From Mixia osmundae IAM 14324 (taxonomy: Eukaryota > Basidiomycota > Mixiomycetes > Mixiales > Mixiaceae), in the NCBI RefSeq assembly GCF_000708205.1, contig NW_014575550.1, positions 124,001-188,000 of the forward strand: a stretch of 64,000 nucleotides of DNA, read 5' to 3'. The notes beneath the pieces were generated by a model. The model searched no databases. It saw only the letters and a list, made by a program, of their open reading frames with translations, and was not told where the DNA came from. Made by a program: the position numbers and the translations under genes. This document shows, one piece after another, positions 48,940 through 61,186 of this stretch. How positions within the stretch are numbered: the stretch's first letter is position 1; the number at the start of each line of letters is the position of its first letter.

Positions 48940-49336
48940 TGATCTGCCGGGCAGTATCGTGGCAATGTAATGCGTGAAACTTTGCTTGAGCAGATTGGCC
49001 AGGCAGCGGGCATTAGCGCTGATGCGAGACCCTCGCTTGTCAAACATTGCATCTTCTGCCTGACTCGGGGCAGTCGTCTGCGAGATGCTAGGTGAACTTG
49101 AGACCAGGCCAAGCAAATCAAGTCTGCTGGCCACGAGAGGTTGCCGTATGCTGAATTGTGAGCTTCAGATGAATGATCAGTCACGATGTGCTGAGTAGCG
49201 GATGTGTGCACTGTGCGCTGCCGAGAGGATTCAGGATGTCACGACAGGGAGAATCGAGGTTGTCCAAGCCAAGGAGGAAGAGACGCGCTGCTAGCACTGT
49301 CGACCCGCCCGTCCTCGCATCCTTGGGTCCGAGAGC
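48940..49336. other. Intergenic region, 397 bp
   Basis: This lies between the secreted-protein gene and MMS2 and should hold the MMS2 promoter. Frames here are short and lack any recognisable motif. Confidence 0.4.
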
Positions 49337-50231
49337 ATGCAGTCGCAGGCCAAAGGTAAGGCGTGAGCAGCTCTCACATCATCAGCCACACTCTTGCGCA
49401 CATCCCCGGACCCCGGAAAAGCTAGGCAGAAGCGCAAAAGGGCAAGATAGCTGACTCACGAGCTTGTCCATCTTGTACAGTGCCGCGGTCGTTCGTACTG
49501 CTTGCAGAGTTGGAGAAGGGCGAGAAAGGGATTGGAGATGGCTCATGCTCGTACGGACTGGGCGATGGCGAGGGGATGGACATGAAGAAGTGGCAGGGTA
49601 CGATCATTGGTCCATCACATGTCAGTCCCCTTGCCGCTATTCTGCCCCTCTGTCCAGCTCTGCTTCGAAACATGCCACTGCTTGCCGTGTCAGCTCTGCC
49701 TCCCAGTAGCGCAGCAGCGTTGGCTTGCCATCGCGCTTCAAGCCCGATGGCCAGGCTATCTGCTCAGGCCATCCGCATACCTTGCGTACAAGGCATCACA
49801 CGACTTCACCGGAGAGGTCTAGAGAGGCCAGAGGCTGATCATACAAGCAGAGCGTACACGAGAACAGGATATACAATCTCCTGCTCATCTGTAACGATGA
49901 CTATCCGGACGCTCCGCCAGAGGTGAGATTCACGACGCGCATCAACCTGCCTTGCGTCAGCCCGACAAACGGCAAGGTTAGCTCTATTGTGCTCGACTAT
50001 CACAAGGATAACTAAAGCGGATCGTTCTTGACAGGTCGAGCCACGACTGCTCGCTTGTCTTGCGCAATGGCGACGAGGCTTTTCAATCGAGACTGTTCTC
50101 GTCGAATTGAGGAGGCAAGTTGGAAGCTCGTTCATCAGATGCAGTCTGGCTGAAAGCGGCGCTGCGGCAGAGAGATGGCATCACAGAATAACAGAAAGCT
50201 ACCCCAGCCTCCAGAAGGCTCGTCGTTCTAG
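49337..50231 (+). CDS. MMS2: Ubiquitin-conjugating enzyme variant Mms2 (UEV)
   Basis: Mms2 lacks a catalytic Cys and pairs with Ubc13 to build K63-linked ubiquitin chains in error-free post-replication repair. Five exons encode 141 residues: [71 protein letters not shown] and the C-terminus [22 protein letters not shown]. The last intron (50115-50170) has a GC donor (GGAG|GCAAGT) and is needed to give that near-invariant tail. The first two introns (125 and 230 nt) are much longer than the rest in the window. Exon 1 is 19 coding bases. Confidence 0.95.
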
Positions 50232-50573
50232 ACAGCGCGCACTCGTCGCGCACCTGTCAGGAAAGAGCGAACATGATCGAGGCAAACGACCAGAGCTCTG
50301 CCCGTGCATTCTGTAGACTTGTAGGGTGACATCCTGCTGCCACAATTGAACTGTTTCTCTCGTTGTCTTGCGTGAGTCTGCTCGGCGGTCACGGGCTTAC
50401 CATCATCCTTCGCCTTTGCTGCAACGCGCCGCGCAACGCAGACGATCGCGACGCCCGAGAATGATGACAATGGCTTGCGAGCGCTTTGGCTTTGTCAAGC
50501 GATAGCTGTACTCCCTTGCAGTCTGCTCACGCCAGCTTCAGCAGCACGAGGGCTGTAGAAGGACAGCACAAAG
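50232..50573. other. Intergenic region, 342 bp
   Basis: This lies between MMS2 and KEX2. If KEX2 has an extra 5' exon, it would be here. Nothing else is evident. Confidence 0.35.
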
Positions 50574-53529
50574 ATGGCGTTGACCAATTGCTCCTGCTCG
50601 TGCGGCGTCGCTACAGGCGACCAATCACAGCTTGCAGACCTTCCAGGTCGACCAACACGGCGAGAGGACCGCACTCGAGCGCCCTCGCTGTCCAGCAGGA
50701 AGGCGATCAGCTGGCTGTGCCTGGGACTCTTGTCTATTTCCGGCTTAGGTGGTGCTCAAGCCAACAGCCTGCTGGCCCGCCCGAACGAGCACGGGCGCTC
50801 ACTGCCGGCGTCTGAACACCTCGAGAGGTACAGTCATCATGGCCAAGTGAGACAGCCAGCCAGGCGAGAGTATGACACGCATCATTACTATGTCGTCGAA
50901 CTCGATGCCGCTCACCAACTGGCGTGGCATCCCGATGGACCCGCTCAAATAGCTTCATCACTAGGGGCAGAGCTAGTCGAGCAGCTTGGCGAGCTGCAAG
51001 ATCACTACCTTGTTCGAAGTGCGAAGCCGCTGTCCCGTCGCGATAATGACGAACACGATGCTGTGCTTGCTCGCTACGCTGCGCTAAAAGAACGCTCAGA
51101 TCTGATCAAGCGCTCCGACGATCACGGGGCTGCTATACTGTCGCTAGACAAACAGGTCCTGCGTCACCGTGTGAAGCGCTTCATGGAACTCGGTGATCTG
51201 TCCAATGAAGTTTTGCCGCGCTCGCCACAATACCCCGGTGCAAAGCAAGACAACAAGCCTGTGCCCAAGTATCTACGCATGCTCGCGGATCGCTTCTCCA
51301 TTCCAGATCCCTTATGGCCGAAGCAATGGCACCTCGCCAATGACGACATGCGCGAGAACAGCATCAATGTACCGCCAGTCTGGGAGCAAGGTATCAACGG
51401 GTCTAACATCGTCGTCGCTATCGTCGATGATGGCCTTGACAGCGAGTTCTTCCTTACGTCAGCAGTACCCACTTGGCTGATATGGTCTACCGCTCGCAGT
51501 GCATAGCATGGACTTGGAAGATGCCTTTGCAGCCAAAGGATCGTGGGACTACAATGACCACACCAATTTGCCGGAACCGCGTCTATCTGACGATCAGCAT
51601 GGTACACGGTGCGCAGGAGAGATTGCTGCTTCCAAGAACGACGTCTGCGGTCTCGGGGTGGCATATGGAGCAAAAGTGGCGGGCATACGGATCCTGTCTG
51701 GCCCAATCTCGGATGCCGATGAAGCTGCTGCATTGAATCATGGCTATCAGGTCAACGATATCTACTCGTGCTCCTGGGGGCCGCCAGACGATGGAAGATC
51801 GATGGAAGCGCCCAGCAGGCTGATCTACAAAGCCATGCTCAATGGCATCCAGAAGGGTCGGGATGGCAAAGGAAGCGTCTTTGTTTTTGCAAGCGGTAAC
51901 GGCGGTGCCCTGGACGATCAGTGCAATTTCGATGGTTACACCAATTCAATCTTCTCCATCACCGTTGGCGCAATCGATCGCAAGGGTCATCATCCCTTTT
52001 ATTCGGAAGCTTGCGCTGCCAACATGGTCGTTACCTACTCGTCCGGCTCAGGCGATAATATACATACGACGGACGTCGGGCGTAACAAGTGCACTGATCA
52101 CCATGGCGGAACCAGTGCTGCAGCTCCGATCGCCGCCGGCATCTTCGCTCTCGTCCTACAAGTCCGACCCGATCTGACCTGGCGTGATATGCAGTACCTC
52201 TGCGTACAGACCGCAGTGCCCGTCAATACGGACGAAGACGACTGGCAGACCACGCAAGCTGGTCGACCGTACAATCATCGGTACGGCTATGGCAAACTCG
52301 ATGCATATGCCATCGTCGAAGCCGCAAAGAAGCACAAGCTCGTCAAGCCACAGGCATACTGGTCTTCGCCCGACCGGGAGAGCGCACTGTCACTGTCCAA
52401 AGCCGGCGTATCGACAGAGATCGATGTAACGCGGGAGATCCTCAAGAATGCCAACTTTGGCCAGCTCGAGCATGTCACTGTCATTGTCAATATCACCCAT
52501 TCGAAGCGAGGTGACGTCGAAGTGATATTGGAGAGTCCACATGGCACGCAAAGCATTCTAGCCCGGACGAGACGCTACGACTCTGCTAGCACTGGCTTCC
52601 CGAGATGGAAGTTCATGAGCGTCAAGCATTGGTCAGTCGCTTGTCTCAAGGTGTATATACCCACTAAGCCTATGTGCGACAGGGGCGAGAGTCCGCTCGG
52701 CAAGTGGAAGCTGACCGTGAAGGATCAAGGCGACTCGCAGCAAAATGGCACATTCTATGCCTGGCAGCTGGATCTCTGGGGCGAGAGCGAAGATGCCTCA
52801 CTCGCGAGGCCATTCAAGATGGCAGACGATGCTCAAGTCATACTACCCAAGCCTGGCTCGCTTGCAGATCTCAACATGACCGACCCAGACGCACAGGACA
52901 AATCCAATGATGACTTACTTGAGCTTCAGCCCGGGCAGACCGATGCTACCAAAACGATACCTAAACCGACGGAGCATCTTCCGTCGAATCACTCCCAAGC
53001 GAACCTCGATAAGCCTGCACAGACGGAGAAGCCAATCAGCGACATAGAGGAACCTCATGCTGACGACAAGCCGCCTAGCACTGAGTACCTGGACGATGAC
53101 AGCGAAGACGATGGCTATCTCGGTAGCATGTCGTCCATGCTGGCCAACCAGCGCGGCTTCTTCGCAACAGTTGCAGGCGTCGTTCTCACTGCAGGCTGTG
53201 TCGGTGCTTTCCTCGTCATACGACGCAATCGATTACGAAGACGAGAAGCGATCAACCGACGTGGTTACTTCTTCGAATCTGTGCCTGCCGCAGACGACGA
53301 GATGGGTCTCAAGCGAGGCGCTGGCGATGCTTCTCTTGGCGGTAGAACGCGCGATCTCTACGACGCTTTCCAAGTGGGCGACTCGGACAGCGATGACGAA
53401 GAAGGGTTCCGTCAGTCAGAGTCATCCAGATTAGTTGGACGGAGTCTCGATCGGCAGCGACAATCGCTCGGTGAGCCACCTGCTCGACAGTCTGCACAGC
53501 TCGCAAGTGCAGATTCGAAAGCTGTATAG
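50574..53529 (+). CDS. KEX2: Kexin, Golgi subtilisin-like proprotein convertase
   Basis: Kexin cleaves secretory precursors after KR/RR in the late Golgi. Three exons encode 948 residues. A hydrophobic segment (AISWLCLGLLSISGLGGAQA) acts as signal, but it begins about 48 residues after the first ATG, so the true start may be spliced. The propeptide ends at HRVKR. Catalytic residues are Asp in VAIVDDGLD, His in DDQHGTRCAGE, Asn in FASGNGG and Ser in HHGGTSAAAP. A P domain follows, then an acidic Ser/Thr stem, one transmembrane helix (FFATVAGVVLTAGCVGAFLVI) and a cytosolic tail. Intron 51442-51499 has a GC donor (GACA|GCGAGT). Intron 52632-52682 is 51 nt and stop-free. Confidence 0.92.
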
Positions 53530-53646
53530 CCTCCATGCATTCGATGTTGTAGCTCTTCTTCAACCGTCACGCGAGTAATTGACGCGAAGCGCGTCACTCG
53601 ACCGCCTCGTCGGTACTGATTTTGGTCGATGAGCAGATGAGCAGGG

Positions 53647-55948
53647 ATGTCGCACATGGCTGCCTCTGGGCCGGCGAGTAAGTCCAGAGGTAAAAAGACT
53701 GCAAGCCAGCATATCGAAGGCCGCTCGCCTTACCAAAGTGCACGCAATTATGCTGCACGAGCAGGCGAGTGCGACTGCCTCCATCTTACCTGGGCACGAG
53801 CTCAAACCTACCGTCATATGACAGCAGAGGATCTTCGATTTAAGAAGCGTGCAAAAACGGCTCATGTCGTCGATTCAGCCCCACTGCGCACGTTTGAAGA
53901 CGAGAATGAAGCGACCAAAGCATCCTTGCAATCGAAGCGTGGAGCCTCGAGTGCACAATACTGCTCCTCTGTAGTTGTTCCTTCTTCGAGTGCTCGCACA
54001 CGCAACAACATATTCAGCAAGCGAAGCCTAAAAGATTCGTCAGACGAGGAGCTGCCAGACCTCCCAGCCCTTGGGGAAACGCGCGCAAAAGCAGAGCAAG
54101 CGGCGCTCGACGAGGAATTGGCAGATGAGCTTGCAGCGCTCCCTCCTTATCGAGGATCAAGTATATCGCCTCCGCCCGCTTTGCCTCCGCCTCTTTTACG
54201 ACCACGTCCAACAGGCTCGCCTAAGGAGTCAAAGCGCCGGCGGATTTCGCCGCCGCTCGTTGCGCACACAATAAGCGAGGCTCCTCAACGGCCAGATGTG
54301 GCGCTTAAGAATCTCAGCGGCGCCAGATCAAGATCAGTGTCGTCTGTGCCTACGTCCAGCGGCTCCGCAGTCCAAAAGCGATCTCGCGGTCAACCGATCC
54401 CTGTGCCAGGAGGAGAATACTCACAGCCAAAGCGAAGGTCCCCGCCGGAAGTACGGAAGAAGAAGCCCCTAGCGCCCCGTATCGATTCGTCGAGCGGATC
54501 TGAGTCTGACAAGCGCTTTCGCAATGCACCAGCCTCTGCATCGCAGCCAATTACGACCAGGGGCAACCCCATTGCTGATACGACGTTAGGCCAGCCCGTC
54601 ATGTCAATTGCTCGATCAGGCTATAAGATTCCAAAGAAGAATACAAATGGTACTTCTGCACAAAGCAGCGCCAGGCCGTTTCATCTTACCCCACGAACGC
54701 AAGCACCTCCCGCACCTCAAGTGACCTCGCCAGAGCCCGAGGACGATATGGATCTAGCACCACCTGAGGAGACTCAGCGCGACAGAAATTGGTTTGCAAA
54801 ACGACTCGAACAGATCCAACGAGACGTCGAGACGCGGATTGAGGAAGCCGTACGGCTGAAAAGGAAGGAGACCTTGGCCGAAATCGAAGCAGAGGATCAG
54901 GCCGAGGCGGAGGAAAGAGCGGCAGACGTGGCTGCTGCTGCTGCTGCTGCGCGATCGCCGTCTCATACGGATATCTCGTTAGAGATTGACCCATATGGAC
55001 TCGATCGTATCGAGCGAGAGGCTGCCCATAGAAAAGCAGGAATCGCCCGCAAGGCCTTAGAGCCTCTAGTTGACGATGCCGACGACTTTGGTAGGCACGA
55101 CTGTCAGAACACTGAGCGTGGCACTGACTTAAGTGCTCGCAGAACCCGGCAAGCGGTATTGCCCCTTCTGCGACAAAGAGATAATGCAGACGATGAGTGA
55201 GGATGCAGAGAAGATGCTTGCGCGGATGCTACGGCGACGCGATGCTACGAAGCGCTTGGGAACAGCAAATCCGAATCCTGTCAACATACCGCCAAGAATC
55301 TCTGGCGAATTCTGCTACGTGCATTTCAAAGAGTCGATCACCATTCCAAAGGGCCAAGCAGCTGGCTATCCCAGTCCGGAGCATTTCGATTGGAACAACT
55401 TTGAGAAGTTCGTCTCAGAAATGCTCACTGCGCTGTCATCTGACGGACGAGTACAGGCGGGTCGCGAAAACGCACAAGAAGCTGATACTCGCTCTCATAG
55501 ATGGTACGCAGCAATCCGACTTCAAGGACGCAGCAGTACATGAATATGTAACGAGGAAACGGCGGCTAGATCCGTTCGCTAGCTTTGAGACCGAGATACC
55601 TGGCTAGTGAGCTCTGCTTCGCTATCTCGATGCCAGCTACTGATGCCGTATAGCTATGGCACGCGTGGCTACGAAGGCATCTACAAGGCCATCCAGCTCA
55701 ACTTTACAATGAAGGGCAGATTGAGAAGAGAGCAAGTCGAGCCGATCGACCCGACGACATTCATGCGACGTGTTCTCATCCCAGAGGTCGGCATGGCACT
55801 TATCAGGGAAGATCTTGCCTGCTCGCGGGAGGAGTCGCTCAGGATCTTAGAAGAATCGAGAGATTACGGCATGGCAATCAATGTCAATGTAGCTCCGCGC
55901 GAGGAGGGCGCACCGTCAGACTGGGACTACTCAGATGACGAACCATAG
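53647..55948 (+). CDS. Nuclear protein with C-terminal RTC4-like domain
   Basis: Four exons give about 720 residues. The first 450 are disordered, basic and Ser/Pro-rich with a coiled coil near RNWFAKRLEQIQRDVETRIEE. The C-terminal domain has a zinc-like YCPFCDKEIM...FCYVHFKE pair, then PEHFDWNNFEKFV, RRLDPFASFETEIPGYYGTRGYEGI and FMRRVLIPEVGMALIREDL. This fits the RTC4 domain named after yeast Rtc4 (restriction of telomere capping). Introns are 52, 40 and 47 nt. Bases from about 53677 (GTAAGT) could begin an additional in-frame intron near the N-terminus, so the first 60 residues are uncertain. Confidence 0.75.
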
Positions 55949-56020
55949 AGATCGTTACAATCGCACTGTGCTTATGTTTTACAACATGTACATGCCTTAC
56001 AAAACATGTAATGAAGCCGC

Positions 56021-57597
56021 TCAGGCTGACTGGGAGCAAGATACGACTGGCAGATTAGCTTGTGTTATGCCTGTCACAGTATTCGAGAAAGGTGGCGTGA
56101 GACCGCTCATAGAATATGCATGCTTGACGAGCGTGATTAGGCGGGTTTGCATGTCTTTCGTTTGACCTGGAAATGTCAAAGTAAAGCCATCGTTATGTTC
56201 GACGTAATGACAGCAATCGTTGTCTCGACCGAATAGCGACCAGTACAGACCACCGGTGGCGTCAGACTGCTCGAGAGCATTGGTGAAGCTCGTCACAGAG
56301 TTAGGCCGAAAGGCGATGACGATGCCGACGCCAATGGGGATAGTAAGCAACCAGAGTAAAGCGAGATGCCAACGATGGACGAGCACTTCACGCTGACTTG
56401 TTTCGCTTTGTCGCGCTGCTAAGGTATCCATGAGCTCTATAGGCTGTGTATCGTCCAGCGAGAGATCAAGCTTGCTTTGCGATGGCGTGGAGAGGTTGAG
56501 GTACTCGCCCTGCACTGGCTTACTCGGATTGAGTAGACTCTTCCGCCTGGCGCGCTTCCCACAGGCAATGCGCTTTGGGAACCATCGTGCTGGTAATACA
56601 AGCGTGGTGGCTGCCAATACAACCGGCACCAAAATGAACAGATACGGTAGTGTGTCGTTCTTGCCATTCCATTCGTATTCGCCTGCGATGTAGGCTTTCT
56701 TTGCGCTTGTCGTAAGAGACAGATCGGAGTGCAATCGTTTGTTCATAGTGGGATAAAAGTGGTTGCTATGGATATCGACGGTAGGGATCCGGAGAGCGTC
56801 TTTCTGCACGCCGTAGCTGCCATCAATGACGAGCGTGCTAGGCGCAAGGAGCTTGATATGCTGCGAAATTTGAGACGTCCAGTCGGCATTGCCTCGCAGT
56901 TCGTTGCCTGTCTCGAACGCAAGCACAGTAGGATCGATGGCCATCGTGAGGTTGGTATAGGTGCTCTTGTGATTGAGCAGATAGGTTATATAGTCTTTAA
57001 AGTCGGTGAAGACGAGCGAGCTAGTATCGAAAAAAGCAGACGTCTTGCTGCTCGGGAGGTTGCGCCATCGCAAAAAGGTCGGTAGGCCACCATGATAGTA
57101 GTCATATTGGTCTATGAGTGGTATGATGACCTTGAGGCCATATTGTCGAGCGGCATAAAGAGCAAAATCGATGCTGTCCATTGCACTTGCAGAGAAATTG
57201 CCGAGGCTGGGCTCAACAGAGAGCGGGTTGCCCACGCTGACACCTAGCGTCGTTGATCTGATGGTCGTAGCTCCCATCGTCGCGGCTGTGGCGATGACTT
57301 CGAGTACACGCGCGTGCGTTGGGTATGACGGCGAGGGCTGCACATTCTCGTCGAGGCCGAGCTATCGCCTTGCTCAGCGTGACTTACTCTCGAGCGACTT
57401 GACCTTACCCAGTAGATGTTTGGACCTGCGACACGAAACCGATTGCCGTTGAGAAAGAGCTGGCTGTGATTGCGGACAATGAATGAATCGCGAGAGGAGA
57501 CGAGATAAGGTCTTTGCAGGTCACTTGGCGAGCCGATCACTGATCTCCCTATGGCGGAGATCGCTGCGCAGCCGGCCGAGGGATTGAACACTGCCAT
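56021..57597 (-). CDS. GH5-like glycoside hydrolase with a membrane hairpin inserted in the barrel
   Basis: Two exons around a 47-nt intron encode about 509 residues. The barrel begins FLNGNRFRVAGPNIYWLGLDE, as in endo-mannanases. The acid/base strand is VLAFETGNELRG and the likely nucleophile strand is AYIAGEYEWNG. Instead of the final strand, a hydrophobic segment (LPYLFILVPVVLAATTLVLP), about 90 polar residues and a second hydrophobic segment (LALLWLLTIPIGVGIVIAF) follow. Only then comes GGLYWSLFGRDNDCC. So the last barrel strand lies beyond a membrane hairpin. Substrate is unknown. No clear signal peptide is seen and the start is uncertain. Confidence 0.72.
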
Positions 57598-57916
57598 GCT
57601 CGCCCCGGCCTTGCTGCCAAGTCGAAATGCGGAGCTGCGGGGGGGAGGGGCGGCAATATCGATGACGCGCCTGCTCGAGCGCTCGCTCGGTATGATGGCC
57701 ACCTTGGCTCAGCTTCAGTCGAATGCTTGATCGGCATGGCAGCCAGTAGTAGCGGCAGGAGATCCACAGGGGACTCGGGCAAGCTTCATCGTCCTCACTG
57801 GGAAAGCATGATCTGATGGCAGTAAGGTGACTGCAGCTGCGCACGCTGGACTGTTCAGGCCATTGCTCGGTCCGGCAGACAGCAATCCTGCTCGGTCGGG
57901 CTCAGGAACCGCTCGC
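57598..57916. other. Divergent intergenic region, 319 bp
   Basis: This lies between the GH5-like and lipase genes. Missing 5' exons of either gene could be here, since both starts are uncertain. A GGGGGGGAGGGG purine run lies near 57640. Confidence 0.35.
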
Positions 57917-60900
57917 ATGATCTCAACCGTTCTCCTTGGAGCACCTCCGTTCACTTCGTCGACAAAGTCTAGCAACAAACGTCGTAATCCCTCTCGTCAA
58001 CGCGCGGCTTCAACTGACCGGACGCTCCCGAGCAAGCCCAACGGCCGAGAGATCAAGGACGATTTTGAAAGGCGCATCTTTGATGATGCAGCTGCTCGGC
58101 CTTCTCTCAGGCGGCAAAACGCAGTTCCGTCTCATCGTGTTGCGCGTGACAGTGATGACACTGAGCTGGAAGAGCCGCCGAGTCCATCGCTCTTGCCGGG
58201 CGGCTACACTTGGTCAGTAGGAAGATCACAGGAGCAGAATGGCAAGCAATCCGAGCAGTACCATGCAGCGCTCAGGCTGCCTCCGCCATTGCTCGACGAT
58301 GCCAGCACACCGGAAAGCTTTGAGGGTATCTTCGTCTCAGGCCAATCAGGCGTATACTGAAACCTTCGCAGGGCTGCTGGGCATACGTCGTGATAGAGAG
58401 ACACAACGTAGCCTGGCTAGACAGCAACGATTACAGGCTCGCGATCGGCCGCCGCCCAAGAACTTCTCAGAGTCACTCCTCGGCGCAGCTAGCAAGCTGT
58501 ACTATACCCTCGCGCCCCCCACACTACCCCCTGCTCGTCCAGTCGCGAGACGTGCGCCAAGCTCGCATTTTGTGGCCTCGCCCACAGCTCTCGATGATGA
58601 TATACCCCTATTAGACGAAGAGGAACAAGAAGCGAGCAATCGCAATTTGGTCAAAATGGACCGCCGTCGCGAACGATCAGAGCTTTCTCTGAAGGGCTAT
58701 GAAGCGACAGGCAAACTTGCTACACGTGTAGCAACGCGACTGCGGCGTGAAGCCTCAAGCAGACGCTCAAAAGCTGTTGCAGAAAGCAAAGGCTTGCATT
58801 TGTCGCTTGACAGGGCGGACAGCCTTGTCGTCTCTGAATCAACGAGAACAGATCAGCGTACTCTTCCACCGCGAACGTTGACGCCAAGCGCTCTGTTTGC
58901 ACCACATACTCGCAGTCAAAGCGAGACGAAACCCACAGATGTGGAAAGCGAAATGCCCCTGAGTGTACCACGGGCGCCCCGCTTAGTAGCATTAGAGTCT
59001 GACATCCTGCCATCGCCCTTTCCCTTCGAGCCAAGCATACCTGCGCCAAACAAGCTGCAGCGACCTGCACAAGAGAACGACTACTTTGCAACAAGCCACA
59101 AGCAAACGCACCAGTCTCATCTGTCTTTACTGCATGCTCTACGCAGCATGATAGAGTACATTCGATCCAAGTCGGACGCACTGACTTGGCTGTTGATTGG
59201 CGATTTCCAAGAAGGTGCCCAGGTTGAAGAAGTCGGCGGTCTCATCGGTGCAATCTACCTCCTAGCTGGCTTCGTCTATTTTGTGCTCGTCCACCTTGTT
59301 GCACTCCTTTATTCTACAGCACAAGTCTTACGAACGGCATCGCTATTTGTATACTGGATCTTTGTCAACCTGACGGGCAAGACGGATCTATCTCGCGTCG
59401 TTATGCGATACTATCGATCTTGCAGGGCCGAATGGGACTCGGTCGCATCGCAGGATCACGAGACACTCAGCTTGTGGGCCGTCATACTTGGCTTGGCGGA
59501 GATGGCGGCCGTGCATGCTGTCACACGCGACCGCTATCTTCTCGAGGGACCTGGTCAGCTCGAGCGATTGTCTCCTGCAAGCCTGTCGGGGCCGAGCAAT
59601 GCTACAGCTCACTCTTCGCCCCGCATGTCGCGTCGCCAGAAGCGGAAATCCGTGTCAGCAGAAGGCGAGCAACTGATTGTGACCAAGGACGAAAACAACA
59701 TTCTCGAAGGCACACTGTTCTCACCTCGAGCAGATACTACGCAAGAGGAACGATTTGCCTATCTGGGCGGCATCTTGCAGTCGCCCGCTCTGGAACCAAT
59801 GAAGCCTCGCAAGAGCCTCGACGCGAAGCAAGATAGCGATGACTTTATGCGACGGCTCAAACGTCATTGTCGGTTTTCGACTGCATCATACGGCCTTCAC
59901 AGCTACATCTTGCATCCGCCCACGCCATTATTCACCCCGTCTGGAGCAACCCTGCCGCATACGATCTTTTCGTCTCTTAGCAAGATAAGTGACAAGGCTT
60001 CTGTGTTGCATGTCGCAATCCAGAAAGAATACTCGGGCGCCTGGGGAGCCGATGAAGGCTCGGACACCGAATCGGAATGGGAGCCTAGTTTTTACCTCAT
60101 CAGAGATCACGACAACCGCGAGATTATCGTCACATTTCGCGGCACTCAATCACTCCATGACATCGTCACAGATCTAACAGCGGATGACGAGACCCTGATG
60201 CTGGACAACCTAGAAGGCGATGGTCAGACAAGCTATCGCATCCATTCCGGTATTCTGAAAGCTGCGCGAAGGCTGATCGATGCTGACCGCTCGCCACTGT
60301 ATGCCACGCTGAAAACTGCCCTGCAAGATAATCCGGACTATGCGCTCGCTCTGACGGGCCATAGTCTCGGCGGTGCCGTTGCATCCGCAGTCGCGATACT
60401 GTTGGCGCAATATGAGCCAAGCGCCCAAGATGCTGGCTCTGGGCGTTGGCGACTATCAGCCAAATGCGATCTGCCTGGACCTCGCGATGTGTATGCCTAT
60501 TGCTACGCTCATCCTACGACATTAGATGCAGCTCTGTGCGACTATTGCGCCGCAGGCACACAGCCACTGGTCTACTCAGTATGTCTTGCAGCCGACATCA
60601 TTCCACGCATCGGTCCCTCGCAGATGCGTGAAACGCGTCGCATACTCGGTCGACTTGCTCGCCTGCGTCGTGGCGTTATGCCAAAGACGAAGCACGCACT
60701 CTTCGAGACGGAGGAATCCCAGCAGCACGCTTCTTGGTCCATCTTGCGGCTCTGGTGGCGATGGCGTCGTCTCGGTGGCGGGGTCGTGCTTGCCGAGGGC
60801 CAAGAGCTGCCGGAAGAGGCTGCACAATTGGCAGAGCACGCCTGGTCAATCCGGAACGGACTGGATATGGCTTTGGACGATTCGACGACGCGTGACGAGC

Positions 60901-61142
60901 CTGCAATGATGCGTCCACCTGGCAAAGTCTACCATGTCGATAGACTGCCTGTTGCAGAAGAAGCACGAGCCCGTCTGGAAGCCAGATCTACGGCGTCACC
61001 AAACGATGAGGAAGAAGAGGAGCGATGGACGATCTATCGGGTGACAAAGCCGTCGTCCTTCTTTGCCTACCCTTGGCTCGAGTTGGACGCCGTTCGAGCT
61101 CACTTGCCGCAAGTCTATCTAGACAGCATAGAAGCGCTGTAA
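57917..61142 (+). CDS. Class 3 lipase with membrane segments (diacylglycerol-lipase-like)
   Basis: This is an alpha/beta-hydrolase of the lipase 3 family. Two exons around a 46-nt intron encode about 1059 residues. The first 320 residues are disordered. Two hydrophobic segments follow (IGAIYLLAGFVYFVLVHLVA and QVLRTASLFVYWIFVNL). The catalytic domain has REIIVTFRGTQSLHDIVTDL, RIHSGILKAARRL and the nucleophile elbow ALTGHSLGGAVAS, with DIIPR near the expected His region. The layout resembles fungal sn-1 diacylglycerol lipases. The ATG at 57917 follows an in-frame stop at 57809; an upstream exon cannot be excluded. Confidence 0.82.
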
Positions 61143-61186
61143 TGTTCTACTCATCGCATGCATCGTACAACATCTTGGCACAGGAA

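Noticed and set aside
49173-49454. A 93-codon frame upstream of and overlapping MMS2 exon 1
   Set aside because: It is very basic, without motifs, and runs through the MMS2 intron.
57827-57916. Extension of the lipase N-terminus upstream of 57917
   Set aside because: There is no ATG before the in-frame stop at 57809 and no splice pair I could place in the right phase.
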